A stretch of DNA of 64,000 bases from assembly GCF_002162375.1 (NCBI RefSeq), contig NZ_CP021425.1, positions 62,001-126,000 on the forward strand, in the 5' to 3' direction. Below are positions 35,871 through 46,015 of the stretch, piece by piece (position 1 is the first letter of the stretch; the number at the start of each line of letters is the position of its first letter). This DNA comes from Oleiphilus messinensis. GTDB lineage: Bacteria > Pseudomonadota > Gammaproteobacteria > Pseudomonadales > Oleiphilaceae. Made by a program: the position numbers and the translations under genes. The notes beneath the pieces were generated by a model. That model searched no databases. It had not been told where the DNA came from and was given only the letters and a program-made list of their open reading frames with translations.

Positions 35871-36482
35871 ATGCCAGACTACCCTTGGAAATACCACACG
35901 GATTCGGATCAAGAGGCGCTATTACTGGACAATCCGTTTTGGGCTTATGCACTCGATAGTTGGCGACTACCGGGTGTCGAAACTGCAGCACTTACGCTGC
36001 AGATGCGTTTCAATGGCCATATCAACACGCTTTTATTCTGCTTCTGGTCTGCAGCACAGGCACAATACTGTAGCAGGCAAGTATTCCTGGCCATGCCAAC
36101 CTGGCGGCAATGGAATCAGGATTTTGTGCAGCCGATACGACAAATGCGTGGCCTAATCCATAAACGCTCGCAAGACTTTAGTGCATACCGAAGTGCGTTG
36201 TTGGATCTGGAATTACAAGCAGAACAAATTGAATGTGCACTGCTTTATCGCGCTTGGCTTCGATACCGTAAAGCGTCTCCAGACATTGACTATGAATCGA
36301 TGCTCCAGCGTGGAATTATTGACTATACTCTGGGCTTGCTGGATGAAAAAGTTCACCTTAAGGATTGGTATACGGCAATTAATGAACTCTATCCGAGACT
36401 TTGTAGCTTACCGGCGCCAACTGTGTCACAGTGGATAGAAATGAGTAACGCGCATGTCGGTCATACCTCAGGTGATACCTAG
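35871..36482 (+). CDS. TIGR02444 family protein
   Basis: 203 residues from ATG 35871 (MPDYPWKYH); an upstream extension to 35613 lies antisense to the ABC-F gene and is not credible. The pattern NPFWAYALDSW...WR.PGVE.AAL.LQ and the acidic helical middle are those of the TIGR02444/DUF2390 family, whose role is unknown. The ABC-F gene is divergent, a common neighbour in marine gammaproteobacteria. Confidence 0.75.
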   Translation: MPDYPWKYHTDSDQEALLLDNPFWAYALDSWRLPGVETAALTLQMRFNGHINTLLFCFWSAAQAQYCSRQVFLAMPTWRQWNQDFVQPIRQMRGLIHKRSQDFSAYRSALLDLELQAEQIECALLYRAWLRYRKASPDIDYESMLQRGIIDYTLGLLDEKVHLKDWYTAINELYPRLCSLPAPTVSQWIEMSNAHVGHTSGDT

Positions 36483-36522
36483 TCATGCGTCGTATGCACC
36501 CTGATATCGAGTAGAAACATTT

Positions 36523-36990
36523 ATGAAGTGGATATATCGCCTAATGACATTGAGTATTTTGGGGGGAGCACTGGCATTGCCGTTTTTCATGGACAACCGG
36601 CAAGGCGAACCCATGTTGAGTTTGCCCAAATTAAGCGATTTACCTAATGTCGGCTTGGATAGTGGTCGGGCAGCGTTGCCCGATGGTGCGCCTTCCGTGA
36701 AATCTGGAGAGGTCTTTTACAAATGGCGGGATCAAAATGGCAGGATGCACTTCAGCAATGAAAAACCAGTCGATGTGGCCAACTACGAGATTGTTGCGGT
36801 GGATACCTCTGCCAATACAATTCAATCCATACCGGTTGAAGAGCATTCTGATACCGAAGCAGAAAAGGCCCCGGCAGAGGATGTTGTATCGGTCTCCAAT
36901 GCGATGAAAGTGATGGAAGACGCAAAAGCGGTGCAACAGTTGATGGATCAGCGCGCAGAGGCGATGAAAGCCATGAGTGAATCAGAATAA
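36523..36990 (+). CDS. DUF4124 domain protein
   Basis: 155 residues. One N-terminal hydrophobic segment (about 5-20), then a short DUF4124 domain FYKWRDQNGRMHFSNEKP (about 65-85), and an acidic, Ala/Glu-rich C-terminus. DUF4124 proteins are envelope proteins of unknown role. Confidence 0.8.
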   Translation: MKWIYRLMTLSILGGALALPFFMDNRQGEPMLSLPKLSDLPNVGLDSGRAALPDGAPSVKSGEVFYKWRDQNGRMHFSNEKPVDVANYEIVAVDTSANTIQSIPVEEHSDTEAEKAPAEDVVSVSNAMKVMEDAKAVQQLMDQRAEAMKAMSESE

Positions 36991-37159
36991 AATCGCCCTA
37001 ACAAAAATTAATGATATTTCAGTGGGCTGCTACTCGACGGTGCACCGCGCAAACTGTTAACCTCACCACTTTCTGTCTGTTTTTGACGGACGTGAGTCTA
37101 ACCTCGGGGGCAAACACTGGTATTCCCTCGAAGTCATCTAAAATATGAAGGAAATTATA

Positions 37160-37864
37160 ATGAAAAAGCTGGTTCTAGCAGCAGCTCTGTCAACCATGGC
37201 GGTGTCAGGCTTCACTGTTTCTGCCGCGAATGCTGAAGAGATTAAACTGGACTCTGACGAGAAGAAAGTAAGCTATGGCTTTGGCGCGATGTTAGGTAAG
37301 CGGATGAAAAATGACATGCCTTCGTTGGATGTAGATGCATTCGTTAAAGGTATGACTGATGGTTACAGTGGCGGTAAAGTTCAGCTGAGTGACGCAGAAA
37401 TTGGCCAGGTTATCCAGGAGTTTCAAATGAAGCAGCGCGAAGCGCAAATGGCGGAATTTGAGCATCTGGCGACCGAAAACAAAACCAAAGGTGACGCCTT
37501 TCTCGCAAAAAACAAAGGCAAAGACGGGGTGATCACAACCGAGAGTGGTTTACAGTACAAAGTACTGAAAGCGGGCTCAGGATCCCAGCCAGCGGCTGAA
37601 GATAAAGTCAAAGTACATTACGAAGGCAGTCTGATCGACGGGACGGTTTTCGACAGCTCCATCAAGCGTGGTGAGCCGGTAACGTTCCCGGTTGGTGGTG
37701 TTATCTCCGGTTGGACCGAAGCATTGCAGCTCATGAAAGAAGGGGCCAAGTGGCAGCTTTATATTCCGGCTGATCTGGCATACGGACCAGGTGGTAACCG
37801 GAATATCGGACCGAACGAAGTATTGTTGTTCGACGTTGAACTGCTCGAAGTTCAGAAAAATTAA
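37160..37864 (+). CDS. FKBP-type peptidyl-prolyl isomerase with signal peptide
   Basis: 234 residues from ATG 37160, preceded by AAGGA; ATG 37145 would spoil the signal. Signal peptide about 1-25. Mip/FkpA-like N-terminal helical dimer region (KVSYGFGAMLGKRM ... QVIQEFQMKQRE), then the FKBP fold (KVHYEGSLIDGTVFDSS, WTEALQLMKEGAKWQLYIP). A periplasmic or outer-membrane folding helper. Confidence 0.9.
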   Translation: MKKLVLAAALSTMAVSGFTVSAANAEEIKLDSDEKKVSYGFGAMLGKRMKNDMPSLDVDAFVKGMTDGYSGGKVQLSDAEIGQVIQEFQMKQREAQMAEFEHLATENKTKGDAFLAKNKGKDGVITTESGLQYKVLKAGSGSQPAAEDKVKVHYEGSLIDGTVFDSSIKRGEPVTFPVGGVISGWTEALQLMKEGAKWQLYIPADLAYGPGGNRNIGPNEVLLFDVELLEVQKN

Positions 37865-37922
37865 AACAACTTGGTCTATTCGGGGATGAGCGCTCGCTGT
37901 GTCTCCGTATCAAACCCGACAT

Positions 37923-37946
37923 ACAGGTCTTTTGTGATAGACCTGT
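37923..37946. terminator. Hairpin downstream of the FKBP gene
   Basis: ACAGGTCT (37923-37930), 8-nt loop, AGACCTGT (37939-37946). A run of T lies 11 bases on. It lies between the convergent FKBP and WD40 genes. Confidence 0.5.
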
Positions 37947-37982
37947 AGTCCCCTCTGTTTTTCATCCTGATCAGTGCAAGTA

Positions 37983-38957
37983 TTATTTGTACAAGCCCAT
38001 GATGCCATCGGATGAAAGTCCATAGTAGGTGTTGCCGCGACCGAATCCGACACTCATAATTGCTTTACTGGCAGATGCGCCCCAAAACTGCCTGGGCTTA
38101 CTGTGCCAGGTTTTTAGCGTCTTTCCTGAATTGACGTCAATCAAATGCAGCTGACCCTGAAACGTTCCGAGCAGTAATTTGTCGCCCCGTTCTGAAAACC
38201 GTGCGGCAGTGAAATTAACATATCTGAAATCCAGTTTTCTTTTCACCTTGCCACTATTGAGATCCCAAATAATGGTGTCTTCCCTTTGAGCGGCGGAGAA
38301 TCCATAGCGACCATCCGGTGAAATCGCAACTGATTTAATCTGGTTCTTGTGTTCAAACTGGTGTAGCAGCTGCCCGTTGGACAAATCCCATACCCGGGCA
38401 ATCATGTCATCTGAACCTGTGATGGCGCGGTTGGCTTCGGCGCTGAAATCCAGGCTCCAAACCGGGGCGTCGTGGTCAAAAAGAAACAGACCTTGCCCGA
38501 TTTTGAGATCGAAGTAGCTCACCGTATTATTCGGCAGGCTCATTAGTGCGTAGCGTCCGGTATCGGATACCGATAAGGCCAGCACTTTATCTGGCGCGCG
38601 CCAGAATGCCAATGATTCACCTGTGTCGGCGTTCCAGACACCGAGAGCGTCATGCTCCGTCGTGCAGGCAACTTTTCCGTCGCCGGAAAGCGCGACAGCT
38701 CGAAAGGTACTGTATTCGCCCGCCTTGTGGTTCCAATTGAACAGCCGTTCGCCTTTTTGGGTGTCCCAAAGACTACCGCCATGGTGAATCGAACCGATCA
38801 CTGCTTTTTCTGATTCTCCGGACAGATCGGCGCTCAGAATACCCTGGGCGGCATATTTCCAGCTTTTGGCGGGTGGTGAACCTGAGTCACAGCCGGTTAG
38901 AAATGCACTGAAGAGTAATGCGGAACAGATGTACAGTGAGCGTTTTAGTAAATACAT
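37983..38957 (-). CDS. WD40-repeat lipoprotein
   Basis: 324 residues from ATG 38957. Lipobox FLTGC near residue 22. About seven WD-like blades follow, with motifs such as ARVWDLSNGQLLHQFEHKN and TIIWDLNSGKVKRKL. Probably a periplasmic lipoprotein that binds partner proteins; no enzyme motif. It stands alone. Confidence 0.85.
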   Translation of the reverse strand: MYLLKRSLYICSALLFSAFLTGCDSGSPPAKSWKYAAQGILSADLSGESEKAVIGSIHHGGSLWDTQKGERLFNWNHKAGEYSTFRAVALSGDGKVACTTEHDALGVWNADTGESLAFWRAPDKVLALSVSDTGRYALMSLPNNTVSYFDLKIGQGLFLFDHDAPVWSLDFSAEANRAITGSDDMIARVWDLSNGQLLHQFEHKNQIKSVAISPDGRYGFSAAQREDTIIWDLNSGKVKRKLDFRYVNFTAARFSERGDKLLLGTFQGQLHLIDVNSGKTLKTWHSKPRQFWGASASKAIMSVGFGRGNTYYGLSSDGIMGLYK

Positions 38958-39173
38958 CAATGAAGTTGCGGTCCTGTATTGTGGCTACCAACTTGAGATA
39001 AGTGTGAGTATTCTAGTTCAGGTATTGCTGCAATTAAGTGTAGACAATTGGCGAGGGAGTGGACAGGTGAATGGCCGTTTTAGCCCGGTTATGAGTTTAT
39101 CAGATTCAGATGATTGCTTGAGTGGCGTTGACTACGGTAAGGGTCTCAGCTTTAGCTGGAGAATTAGCAAGTC

Positions 39174-39197
39174 TTGATCCGGTGGATGCCGGATCAA
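39174..39197. repeat. Perfect 9-bp hairpin
   Basis: TTGATCCGG (39174-39182), loop TGGATG, CCGGATCAA (39189-39197). No T run. It lies downstream of rsd on the minus strand and upstream of the WD40 gene; it may end rsd transcription or be an operator. Confidence 0.45.
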
Positions 39198-39223
39198 CCA
39201 AAACCGCAAACATGTCTGAGCGG

Positions 39224-39255
39224 TAGTGCAACCGGTTAATAGTGCAACCGGTTAA
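39224..39255. repeat. 16-bp perfect tandem duplication at rsd stop
   Basis: TAGTGCAACCGGTTAA occurs twice with no gap. The second copy includes the rsd stop codon, so the duplication looks recent. Confidence 0.75.
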
Positions 39256-39725
39256 GCCACCTGGTCGGCGTGAGCGTTGTGAAGTGTCTCAATCAGAACA
39301 TCTTCCAGCTCAAAGCGTTCTTCAAGCACCTCACCTAACGTTGACAAGTCTTCATGTAGCACAACGACGCCTTTTTCGGACTTCTCGGTGACATCGAATC
39401 GGTCGTTAAACTTGAGTGCTTCGCTGGTGGTTTTCTGGATCTTGGGAATAATTTTCTCAGCCAGTTCTACGCCACCATCATTGAATTCTTTTGCCTCGAG
39501 AACAAGTTGGTCATAAACCTCGAAGTGGCCTGCAGAGACGTAATCTACCAGAATTTCACATAGCCGTTCCATTTTACGGACAATGCGATCGATGTCGTTC
39601 AGGTCTTCCAACTGGGAAATTTCACAAAACTGAACAATCAGGTTTTGCCGTTCCTTAAGCCATCTGTCGATAATGTCGTTAACACCACCCCAGCGTTCTT
39701 TTGCGCTCTCGCAATTCTCGAGCAT
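39252..39725 (-). CDS. rsd: Regulator of sigma-70 Rsd/AlgQ
   Basis: 157 residues. ERWGGVNDIIDRWLKERQNLIVQF, then LVDYVSAGHFEVYDQLV and LSTLGEVLEERFELEDVLIE, are the Rsd/AlgQ signature. Rsd binds sigma-70 in stationary phase and helps polymerase use other sigma factors. dsbB lies 340 bp upstream on the same strand, as near algQ in Pseudomonas. Confidence 0.92.
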   Translation of the reverse strand: MLENCESAKERWGGVNDIIDRWLKERQNLIVQFCEISQLEDLNDIDRIVRKMERLCEILVDYVSAGHFEVYDQLVLEAKEFNDGGVELAEKIIPKIQKTTSEALKFNDRFDVTEKSEKGVVVLHEDLSTLGEVLEERFELEDVLIETLHNAHADQVA

Positions 39726-40064
39726 AGTCTCCCCTCCGGTTATTGTCGTTGACTGCGTCTGTTGTTGAGAGCAGTCCGGCGTACGCCAGTTCTCGATTAT
39801 TGTATTTTATTATGTCGGTGATTGATATTGTGCTCGGCTAATCAATCAGTGTTGGGCAGGATTTAATCATACGCCCATCAGGCTGCTTTCGTCCAGGCCA
39901 CTCCGGCTTGTCCCGGAGGCTATCTGGCAGAAAGCTGGGTGCAAAATTAACGAAAAAGGGCGGACAGGGCAAGTCTTATTTGCCCTGTTTCTGGTTTTGA
40001 TAACAATATGTTACAAACGGAAGCTGAGTAGCGCCCTGAGGCTTAATTTATTTGATCTGCAGAA
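39726..40064. other. Intergenic region with hairpin
   Basis: 339 bp between rsd and dsbB on the minus strand. It holds a 9-bp hairpin ACAGGGCAA/TTGCCCTGT at 39964-39988, probably ending dsbB. It should also hold the rsd promoter. No RNA gene seen. Confidence 0.45.
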
Positions 40065-40580
40065 TCAATTATTTTGCTCCGCTGAGTTTAACGGCTTTCT
40101 GAAAAGATGAGTGATGAATACCAGAGCCATGAAAGAGAACCAGATCAGCGTCCAGGAGGGAATACTCAGTTGCAATACCGGATCCTGCCAGACGACTTCT
40201 GCGCAATCTCCTGTACCCATCAACATGTTGGTTAACACCTCTTGCATGGGAAAGACATCCAACATGTAGTAAATGCCAGGGCCGCATGCGGGAACCAAAT
40301 CCTCCGGCAAATGCTGCAGCCAAACCTGGCGAGCGGCCAGCCCGATACCCGCCAGGGCAACCAGAAATAGCGTTACTCCATAGACCTTCAAACCCCATTG
40401 TTTAGGGTTTTGCAGCGCGGCCAATCCGGCGATCAGGCCGATTGCAACCACCACAACACGTTGTGCCATGCAGAGTGGACAAGGTTCCAATTCTTTAACG
40501 TATTCGAAATAAAAGGCCACCAGCATCAGTGCGATACAGGTCAGAAAAACAGAGAAATTAATTAATCGAGCGCTGGGCAT
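40065..40580 (-). CDS. dsbB: Disulfide bond formation protein B
   Basis: 171 residues from ATG 40580; ATG 40595 is possible. Four membrane helices. The two periplasmic Cys pairs are CPLC in EPCPLCMAQR and Cys in VPACGPG and GDCAEV. DsbB passes electrons from DsbA to quinone. Confidence 0.93.
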   Translation of the reverse strand: MPSARLINFSVFLTCIALMLVAFYFEYVKELEPCPLCMAQRVVVVAIGLIAGLAALQNPKQWGLKVYGVTLFLVALAGIGLAARQVWLQHLPEDLVPACGPGIYYMLDVFPMQEVLTNMLMGTGDCAEVVWQDPVLQLSIPSWTLIWFSFMALVFITHLFRKPLNSAEQNN

Positions 40581-40826
40581 TTTAATGTTGTCCATATAGC
40601 GGCTGTGCAACCCGGTTGGTAGCGTAAGCGTGAACGGAAGTTTGACGATATACCTTGGTTTTTAACAAAAAGACTAATGAGATGAAAGCGTATATCAGGG
40701 AAGATACACATTAAATTTTGCTCATGAATTGAAATCTGCACCTGATTGAATTTCTCCACTTTTTTCGCAGATTTCAGCTATGCTATTCATATTCAAATGA
40801 TTTCGGAGTGACTGAACAGGACTTCT

Positions 40827-41249
40827 ATGAATAAATGGTTGCAAATCGTACCCCTCGCTATATTCCTGTCACTTACTTCTGCGGCGCGAGTGGCCGTTGC
40901 AGAGGGCGATGAAACGGCGTTCCAGACGCAATACATCGAAATGAAGCCGTCGTTCGTGACCAACTTTGGTCAACCGGGCAATAAAAAACTGAAATTTGTG
41001 AAGGCTGATGTCAGTCTCCGAGTAACGACTCGGGCCAGTGCCGATGCGGTAGAGCACCATATGGCTTACCTTCGCAATGAAATTGTGTTCTTGCTGAGTA
41101 GTCAGGCTGAGAGTGCAATGATTAGTGGTGAAGGACAGGAGACTGTGCGTCAGGCAGCGCTGAAGTCAGTCAATGCCTTCTTGCGGAAAGAGGCAGACGG
41201 TGCAATGGTTGATGACCTGTTATTCACCAACTTTGTGGTGCAGCGTTGA
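40827..41249 (+). CDS. FliL-like protein with signal peptide
   Basis: 140 residues. FliL domain: YIEMKPSFVTNFG, FVKADVSLRV, VEHHMAYLRNEIVFLLSS and LFTNFVVQR. Unlike classic FliL, which has an N-terminal anchor, the start here looks like a cleaved signal (AVAEGDE). FliL works at the flagellar motor, but no flagellar gene is in the window. Confidence 0.82.
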   Translation: MNKWLQIVPLAIFLSLTSAARVAVAEGDETAFQTQYIEMKPSFVTNFGQPGNKKLKFVKADVSLRVTTRASADAVEHHMAYLRNEIVFLLSSQAESAMISGEGQETVRQAALKSVNAFLRKEADGAMVDDLLFTNFVVQR

Positions 41250-41279
41250 GGCAATGAAGGCTTGAACGCTTTCCTTTCC

Positions 41280-41480
41280 CTAGGCAATTTTGTGCACGGA
41301 TGCTTTTAGATGGCACTCTGACGTACCATCTTCCCAGCCGGCTTCCCATGCTGCGGCAATCACTTCTCCGTGGTAGGGGCAGCGGTTGTTTTCCATTCCC
41401 ATGAGACCCGCCATGTATCCCTGGCGGTAGGCTTTGTTAAGGGATTCTACGTCCCAGCCCATTGAAAAGTCTTTGGCCAT
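41280..41480 (-). CDS. rmf: Ribosome modulation factor
   Basis: 66 residues. AYRQGYMAGLMG...CPYHGEVIAAAWEAGWEDG matches the Rmf pattern (G-Y-x-A-G, C-P-Y, W-x-x-G-W). Rmf pairs ribosomes into inactive 100S dimers in stationary phase. It is longer than E. coli Rmf (55 residues). Confidence 0.85.
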   Translation of the reverse strand: MAKDFSMGWDVESLNKAYRQGYMAGLMGMENNRCPYHGEVIAAAWEAGWEDGTSECHLKASVHKIA

Positions 41481-41664
41481 GGCGGCCTCTCCTGTTGCTT
41501 ACCGTGGCTTGTAACCTTATGAGTGCGTTGCCGTTAAGCGCAGCGGGTTCGGTCTAAGGTGCAAGCAATTTGTTGTAATTGTTATGTAGGAACTGGAGTC
41601 AGACCGTGAAATTCAGAATAGTCGTTGCCTTGCCACGGTACATAAAATCGACGCACAGCGTCCC

Positions 41665-41756
41665 AGTCTCCACAGATTTACAATAGCGCAACATCTCTGA
41701 ACGGAAAATTACCAAAAGGTAAAAGTTTGTTGCGCTTTGTAATTCTGTGTGAGGCT
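41665..41756. repeat. 92-bp imperfect palindrome
   Basis: This lies in the 347-bp gap 41481-41827 between rmf and gshA. Arms of about 28-30 bp (41665-41693 and 41728-41756), ending inward in AGCGCAACA and its complement, match with about four mismatches or indels. The 34-nt centre itself forms a small hairpin TTACC-AAAA-GGTAA. The rest of the gap shows nothing else. Confidence 0.65.
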
Positions 41757-41827
41757 ATGGTTAAAAATTAACACAGCGATTAATTTTCAACAACGTCACT
41801 GGTTGAATTTTGTGCGTTGTATAACGG

Positions 41828-43435
41828 TCAAGACAGGTACTGGTTCAGAAACGCCGAAAAGTCACCGGAATCATCTTGTTTAAGTTGCTGTTCTGACTGG
41901 AATGATGTTCTCACCAAGTCTGTGAAATGGGCTGTTTGCTCTGGATCAAGCGGATGCTTGAGGAATTGATGCTGATGTTTCTCAGACAAGACTCTTACGA
42001 AATCGATGTATTCCATCGATTCATTATCGAGAATATCCAGGATCATCGCAGATGGTGTTAAATGCGGGCAATGTACTTTGTCCCGTTGTTCCTCAAGGGA
42101 GGCGGTGTAACGGTTTGATCCGGAGTGTTGGTCCATTACGGTGGCCAGAGGCGTCATCTTGTCGAGCAGTTCCGTTGCCCATTCGGTGAGGATTTTGGGT
42201 TTTCCATTTTGTTGCAGTGCCAGTCCAGGTTTGCGGCCTTCAGATACGGTACTCGTGAAGTTCATATCAACTTCGGCACATTCCGCTTCTTCAATCCACG
42301 GACTTTCTTCCAGTAAGCAGAAGAGCAGGAACAAATCCATAAAATCAATCGCGGTTTCATTCACGCCCAGAGGCAGGAATGGATTCAGATCCAGGCATCG
42401 AACCTCAATGTATTCGACTCCCCGTGACTGAAGTGCCTGAATCGGCTTTTCACCTCGTTTTGTGGTACGTTTCGGGCGAATCGAGCTGTAGTATTCATTT
42501 TCAATTTGCAGAATATTGGTATTCAGCTGGTAGTAGCCGGATTCATCCTTTATCCCGAGTTTTTCATATGCGGGATAGGGGGTACGAATCGCGCACTGAA
42601 GCGTTGTCGCATAGTTGCTGAGTTCATTAAAGCAAATACCCAGGCCCGCTTGAGCATTATTGTGATAGCCCAAATCACCCATGCGTAAGGAGGTTGCCCA
42701 GGGCTTGTAGAGGGTGCGTTCAAGCTTTGTGCTCAGACCTGTTGCTGCTTCATCAGAGATACCTCGATTGCCTTTGATAAAGGACTTGTCCACTGCAGGT
42801 GAAGCGCCAAAAAGGTACATTGTGAGCCAGGAAAAACGACGGAAGTTCCGGATCAGGGCAAAGTAGCGGTCAGATTTAAAGTCCTGCAGGTTGGAATCGG
42901 TTGGCGTATGGGGTTCTGCTGCTGAACCTTGCCAGTTTTGATGCCATGATGCCCAGAAGCCATCGCTCAGGGAGAAATTGTAGTGCATGCCTGCGATACT
43001 TTGCATGATTTTGCCGTAACGAACCTCAAGCCCCCGGCGATAAACGTATTTGAGGTGCCCCAGATTTGAGTCCCCGTACTGTGCAATATCAATACTTTGC
43101 TCGCCATCAAGCTCACAGGGCATGCTGCCCGCCCAGAGCAATTCGCTTTTGAGGTTCGATTGGACAAAGCGGTGCAGGTCGCTCAAATGGTTTAGTAATG
43201 ACGCGGTATCACTGTAAACGGGTGTGATCAGCTCCATGAGTGATTCCGCATAATCCGTGGTGATTTCAGGATGGGTCAGAGCATGCCCCAACTGTTCCGG
43301 GTGGGGGGTCCGGGCAATTCGTGCATCTGCAGCGCAGCGTAAGCCTTCCTTTTCGACACCTTTGGCCAGATAGTGCGGTTCCGATTTGATGCTTTGGGCA
43401 AATTGGTTCAGATTACGCTCAAAAAACTCAGCCAT
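41828..43435 (-). CDS. gshA: Glutamate-cysteine ligase
   Basis: 535 residues, the E. coli-type enzyme that makes gamma-glutamylcysteine for glutathione. KGVEKEGLRCA near the start, LMELITPVYSD, MHYNFSLSDGFW and YIEVRCLDLNPF are family motifs. Monocistronic. Confidence 0.96.
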   Translation of the reverse strand: MAEFFERNLNQFAQSIKSEPHYLAKGVEKEGLRCAADARIARTPHPEQLGHALTHPEITTDYAESLMELITPVYSDTASLLNHLSDLHRFVQSNLKSELLWAGSMPCELDGEQSIDIAQYGDSNLGHLKYVYRRGLEVRYGKIMQSIAGMHYNFSLSDGFWASWHQNWQGSAAEPHTPTDSNLQDFKSDRYFALIRNFRRFSWLTMYLFGASPAVDKSFIKGNRGISDEAATGLSTKLERTLYKPWATSLRMGDLGYHNNAQAGLGICFNELSNYATTLQCAIRTPYPAYEKLGIKDESGYYQLNTNILQIENEYYSSIRPKRTTKRGEKPIQALQSRGVEYIEVRCLDLNPFLPLGVNETAIDFMDLFLLFCLLEESPWIEEAECAEVDMNFTSTVSEGRKPGLALQQNGKPKILTEWATELLDKMTPLATVMDQHSGSNRYTASLEEQRDKVHCPHLTPSAMILDILDNESMEYIDFVRVLSEKHQHQFLKHPLDPEQTAHFTDLVRTSFQSEQQLKQDDSGDFSAFLNQYLS

Positions 43436-43560
43436 GTTATGTCCTGTTGTGTCGCTCTCGGGCTATGCCCCTACCGGGGTAATATCTGTTATTTGTGACT
43501 TCGTAGTCAATAAGTTTGGCAGCCAATTCGCTGAACAGCCGATCAACTGCCGCGTTCGGG

Positions 43561-45879
43561 TTACCGTTTGCGTTTTTGTTGAGCGGCGGCAAAGGCTTGT
43601 GCGAATGCGCCGCCTCCTGCGGGCTCTGCCTGTCGCTGTGACTTCGCAGGTCTCTGCCCTTTGCCGGATGCGCCGCGACCACTGTCGGAACTCTCTTTTG
43701 GTTGTGGTGTTTCATCCATGCGCATGGTCAGTGAAATTCGCTTTCGGGGTACATCGACTTCAAGTACTTTTACCATCACGATATCGCCAGCTTTGACGAC
43801 TTCGCGAGGGTCTTTAACGAAGGTGTTGGACAGTGATGAAATGTGAACCAGTCCATCCTGGTGAACACCCACATCAACAAAAGCGCCAAAATTGGTCACG
43901 TTGGTAACGGTACCTTCAAGTTTCATACCGGGTTTAAGATCTTTGATCTCTTCGACACCTTCCTGGTAGCTGGCAAACCGGAATTCAGGGCGGGGATCTC
44001 GGCCCGGTTTTTCCAATTCACTCAGGATGTCTTTGATCGTGGGCACCCCGAACTCATCGGTGACAAAATCTTCCGGTTTGATCGCTTTCAAAAACGATTT
44101 GTCGCCAATAACGGATTGGAGTGTGCGCTTGTGTTTATTGGCTATGGCCTCCACCAGATTGTATGCCTCAGGGTGCACCGCTGAAGCATCAAGGGGATTG
44201 CTGCCATCCATGATACGTAAGAAACCTGCAGCCTGTTCGAAGGTTTTATCACCCAGACGTGGCACTTTCTTTAACTGTTTGCGGTCGGTAAACCGGCCAT
44301 TTACATTGCGAAACTCGACAATGTTGGATGCGATACTGGCATTCAAACCGGAAACACTGGTCAGCAATGGTTCAGAAGCAGTATTGAGATCGACACCTAC
44401 GCTGTTTACACAGTCTTCCACGACCGCATTCAGGTTGCGGGCTAGTTGGGGTTGGCTGACGTCGTGTTGATATTGACCCACACCAATGGATTTGGGATCA
44501 ATTTTAACTAACTCTGCAAGTGGATCCTGCAGGCGACGCGCGATGGATACCGCGCCGCGTATGGTCACGTCAAGATCGGGGAATTCCCGTGCGGCATATT
44601 CTGAAGCGGAATAGACGGATGCACCCGCTTCGTTAACCATCATCTTGATCAGTTTGAGTTGTGGAAATTGTTTTAGAACATCCGCTGCAAGTTTGTCGGT
44701 TTCCCGAGAGGCTGTACCGTTTCCGATACTGATAATCTCAATTTTGTGCTTTTCACATAAGTGCGCAATCACCGCAATGGATTCCCGCCATTTGTTCTGG
44801 GGGGCATGTGGGTATATTGTGCTGTGGTCGACTACTTGCCCGGTACTATCGATCACCGCGACTTTAACCCCGGTACGTAAACCGGGATCGAGTCCCAGCG
44901 TTGCCCGTGGACCCGCTGGTGCTGCGAGCAGCAGATCTTTGAGGTTGTTGGCAAAAACGTTGATTGCTTCTTCTTCAGCCTGCTCACGAATTCGTGCCAT
45001 GAGTTCGGTTTCCAGATGACTGGAGAGTTTTACACGCCAGGTCCAACGCACCACTTCCCTGAGCCATTTGTCTGCAGGGCGTTGTTGATCCTGTATCCCG
45101 ACATGGTCTGCGACCATCGCTTCACACGGGTGTGCTCGCAACGGATCAACGTCTTCGTTATCCATTGCAATGGTGTAATTCAGAATGCCTTCATTCCGGC
45201 CCCGGAAAACGGCCAGAGCCCGGTGTGAGGGCATTTTGTTCAGGGCTTCATTGTGTTCAAAATAGTCCCGGAATTTTGCGCCTTCCGTTTCTTTGCCCTC
45301 TGCCACCCGAACTTGAAGAATACCTTCACGCCACAAATATTCCCGAAGCTTGCCCAGGAGATTGGCATCTTCACTGAAGCGTTCCATGAGAATATATTTT
45401 GCGCCGTCCAGTGCCGCTTTGATATCTGCAACGCCCTTGTCTGCGGATACAAAATCGGCAGCGGTTTCATCGGGGTTCAGCGCGGGGTTCTCGAACAGTG
45501 TATTTGCCAGAGGCTCCAGTCCGGCCTCGATCGCAATCTGTGCTTTTGTGCGGCGTTTGGGTTTGTAGGGGAGGTAGAGATCTTCTAACCGGTTTTTGGT
45601 ATCAGCGCTCTGGATATCCCGTTCTAACTCCGGGGTTAATTTACCCTGTTCTCCGATGCTGTTCAGGATGGTTTCCCGACGGTCTTCCAATTCTCTCAAG
45701 TAGCGCAAACGCTCATGTAATTGCCGGAGTTGGGTATCATCCAGAGAACCTGTGACTTCTTTCCGGTATCGGGCGATAAAAGGAACAGTCGCGCCTTCAT
45801 CCAGCAAGGTAACCGTGGCCTCAACTTGTGCTTGTTTGACCGCCAACTCGTCTGCGAGCTTCGCGTAAATTCTATTCAT
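43561..45879 (-). CDS. tex: Tex RNA-binding transcription accessory protein
   Basis: 772 residues. Tex N-terminal helical part ([28 protein letters not shown]), YqgF-like nuclease fold ([17 protein letters not shown]), helix-hairpin-helix ([19 protein letters not shown]) and a C-terminal S1 domain ([22 protein letters not shown]). The tail is Gly/Lys/Gln-rich. Binds nucleic acid and affects transcription. Confidence 0.96.
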   Translation of the reverse strand: MNRIYAKLADELAVKQAQVEATVTLLDEGATVPFIARYRKEVTGSLDDTQLRQLHERLRYLRELEDRRETILNSIGEQGKLTPELERDIQSADTKNRLEDLYLPYKPKRRTKAQIAIEAGLEPLANTLFENPALNPDETAADFVSADKGVADIKAALDGAKYILMERFSEDANLLGKLREYLWREGILQVRVAEGKETEGAKFRDYFEHNEALNKMPSHRALAVFRGRNEGILNYTIAMDNEDVDPLRAHPCEAMVADHVGIQDQQRPADKWLREVVRWTWRVKLSSHLETELMARIREQAEEEAINVFANNLKDLLLAAPAGPRATLGLDPGLRTGVKVAVIDSTGQVVDHSTIYPHAPQNKWRESIAVIAHLCEKHKIEIISIGNGTASRETDKLAADVLKQFPQLKLIKMMVNEAGASVYSASEYAAREFPDLDVTIRGAVSIARRLQDPLAELVKIDPKSIGVGQYQHDVSQPQLARNLNAVVEDCVNSVGVDLNTASEPLLTSVSGLNASIASNIVEFRNVNGRFTDRKQLKKVPRLGDKTFEQAAGFLRIMDGSNPLDASAVHPEAYNLVEAIANKHKRTLQSVIGDKSFLKAIKPEDFVTDEFGVPTIKDILSELEKPGRDPRPEFRFASYQEGVEEIKDLKPGMKLEGTVTNVTNFGAFVDVGVHQDGLVHISSLSNTFVKDPREVVKAGDIVMVKVLEVDVPRKRISLTMRMDETPQPKESSDSGRGASGKGQRPAKSQRQAEPAGGGAFAQAFAAAQQKRKR

Positions 45880-46015
45880 TGTTATAACTCATCCTGATCT
45901 GATCGCTAAACGGGGAGCAAGGTTTGAGGGTTATGGGGGCTGGCGCGGGGTTTTTAAATAGCAGCCGTAAATTTTTTAATATGCCAAACTTGTTTACCGC
46001 AGTACTCTGAGCCTG

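Noticed and set aside
43436-43560. Short frame between gshA and tex on the minus strand
   Set aside because: It reads antisense-free but mostly overlaps the end of tex in another frame and has no start support.
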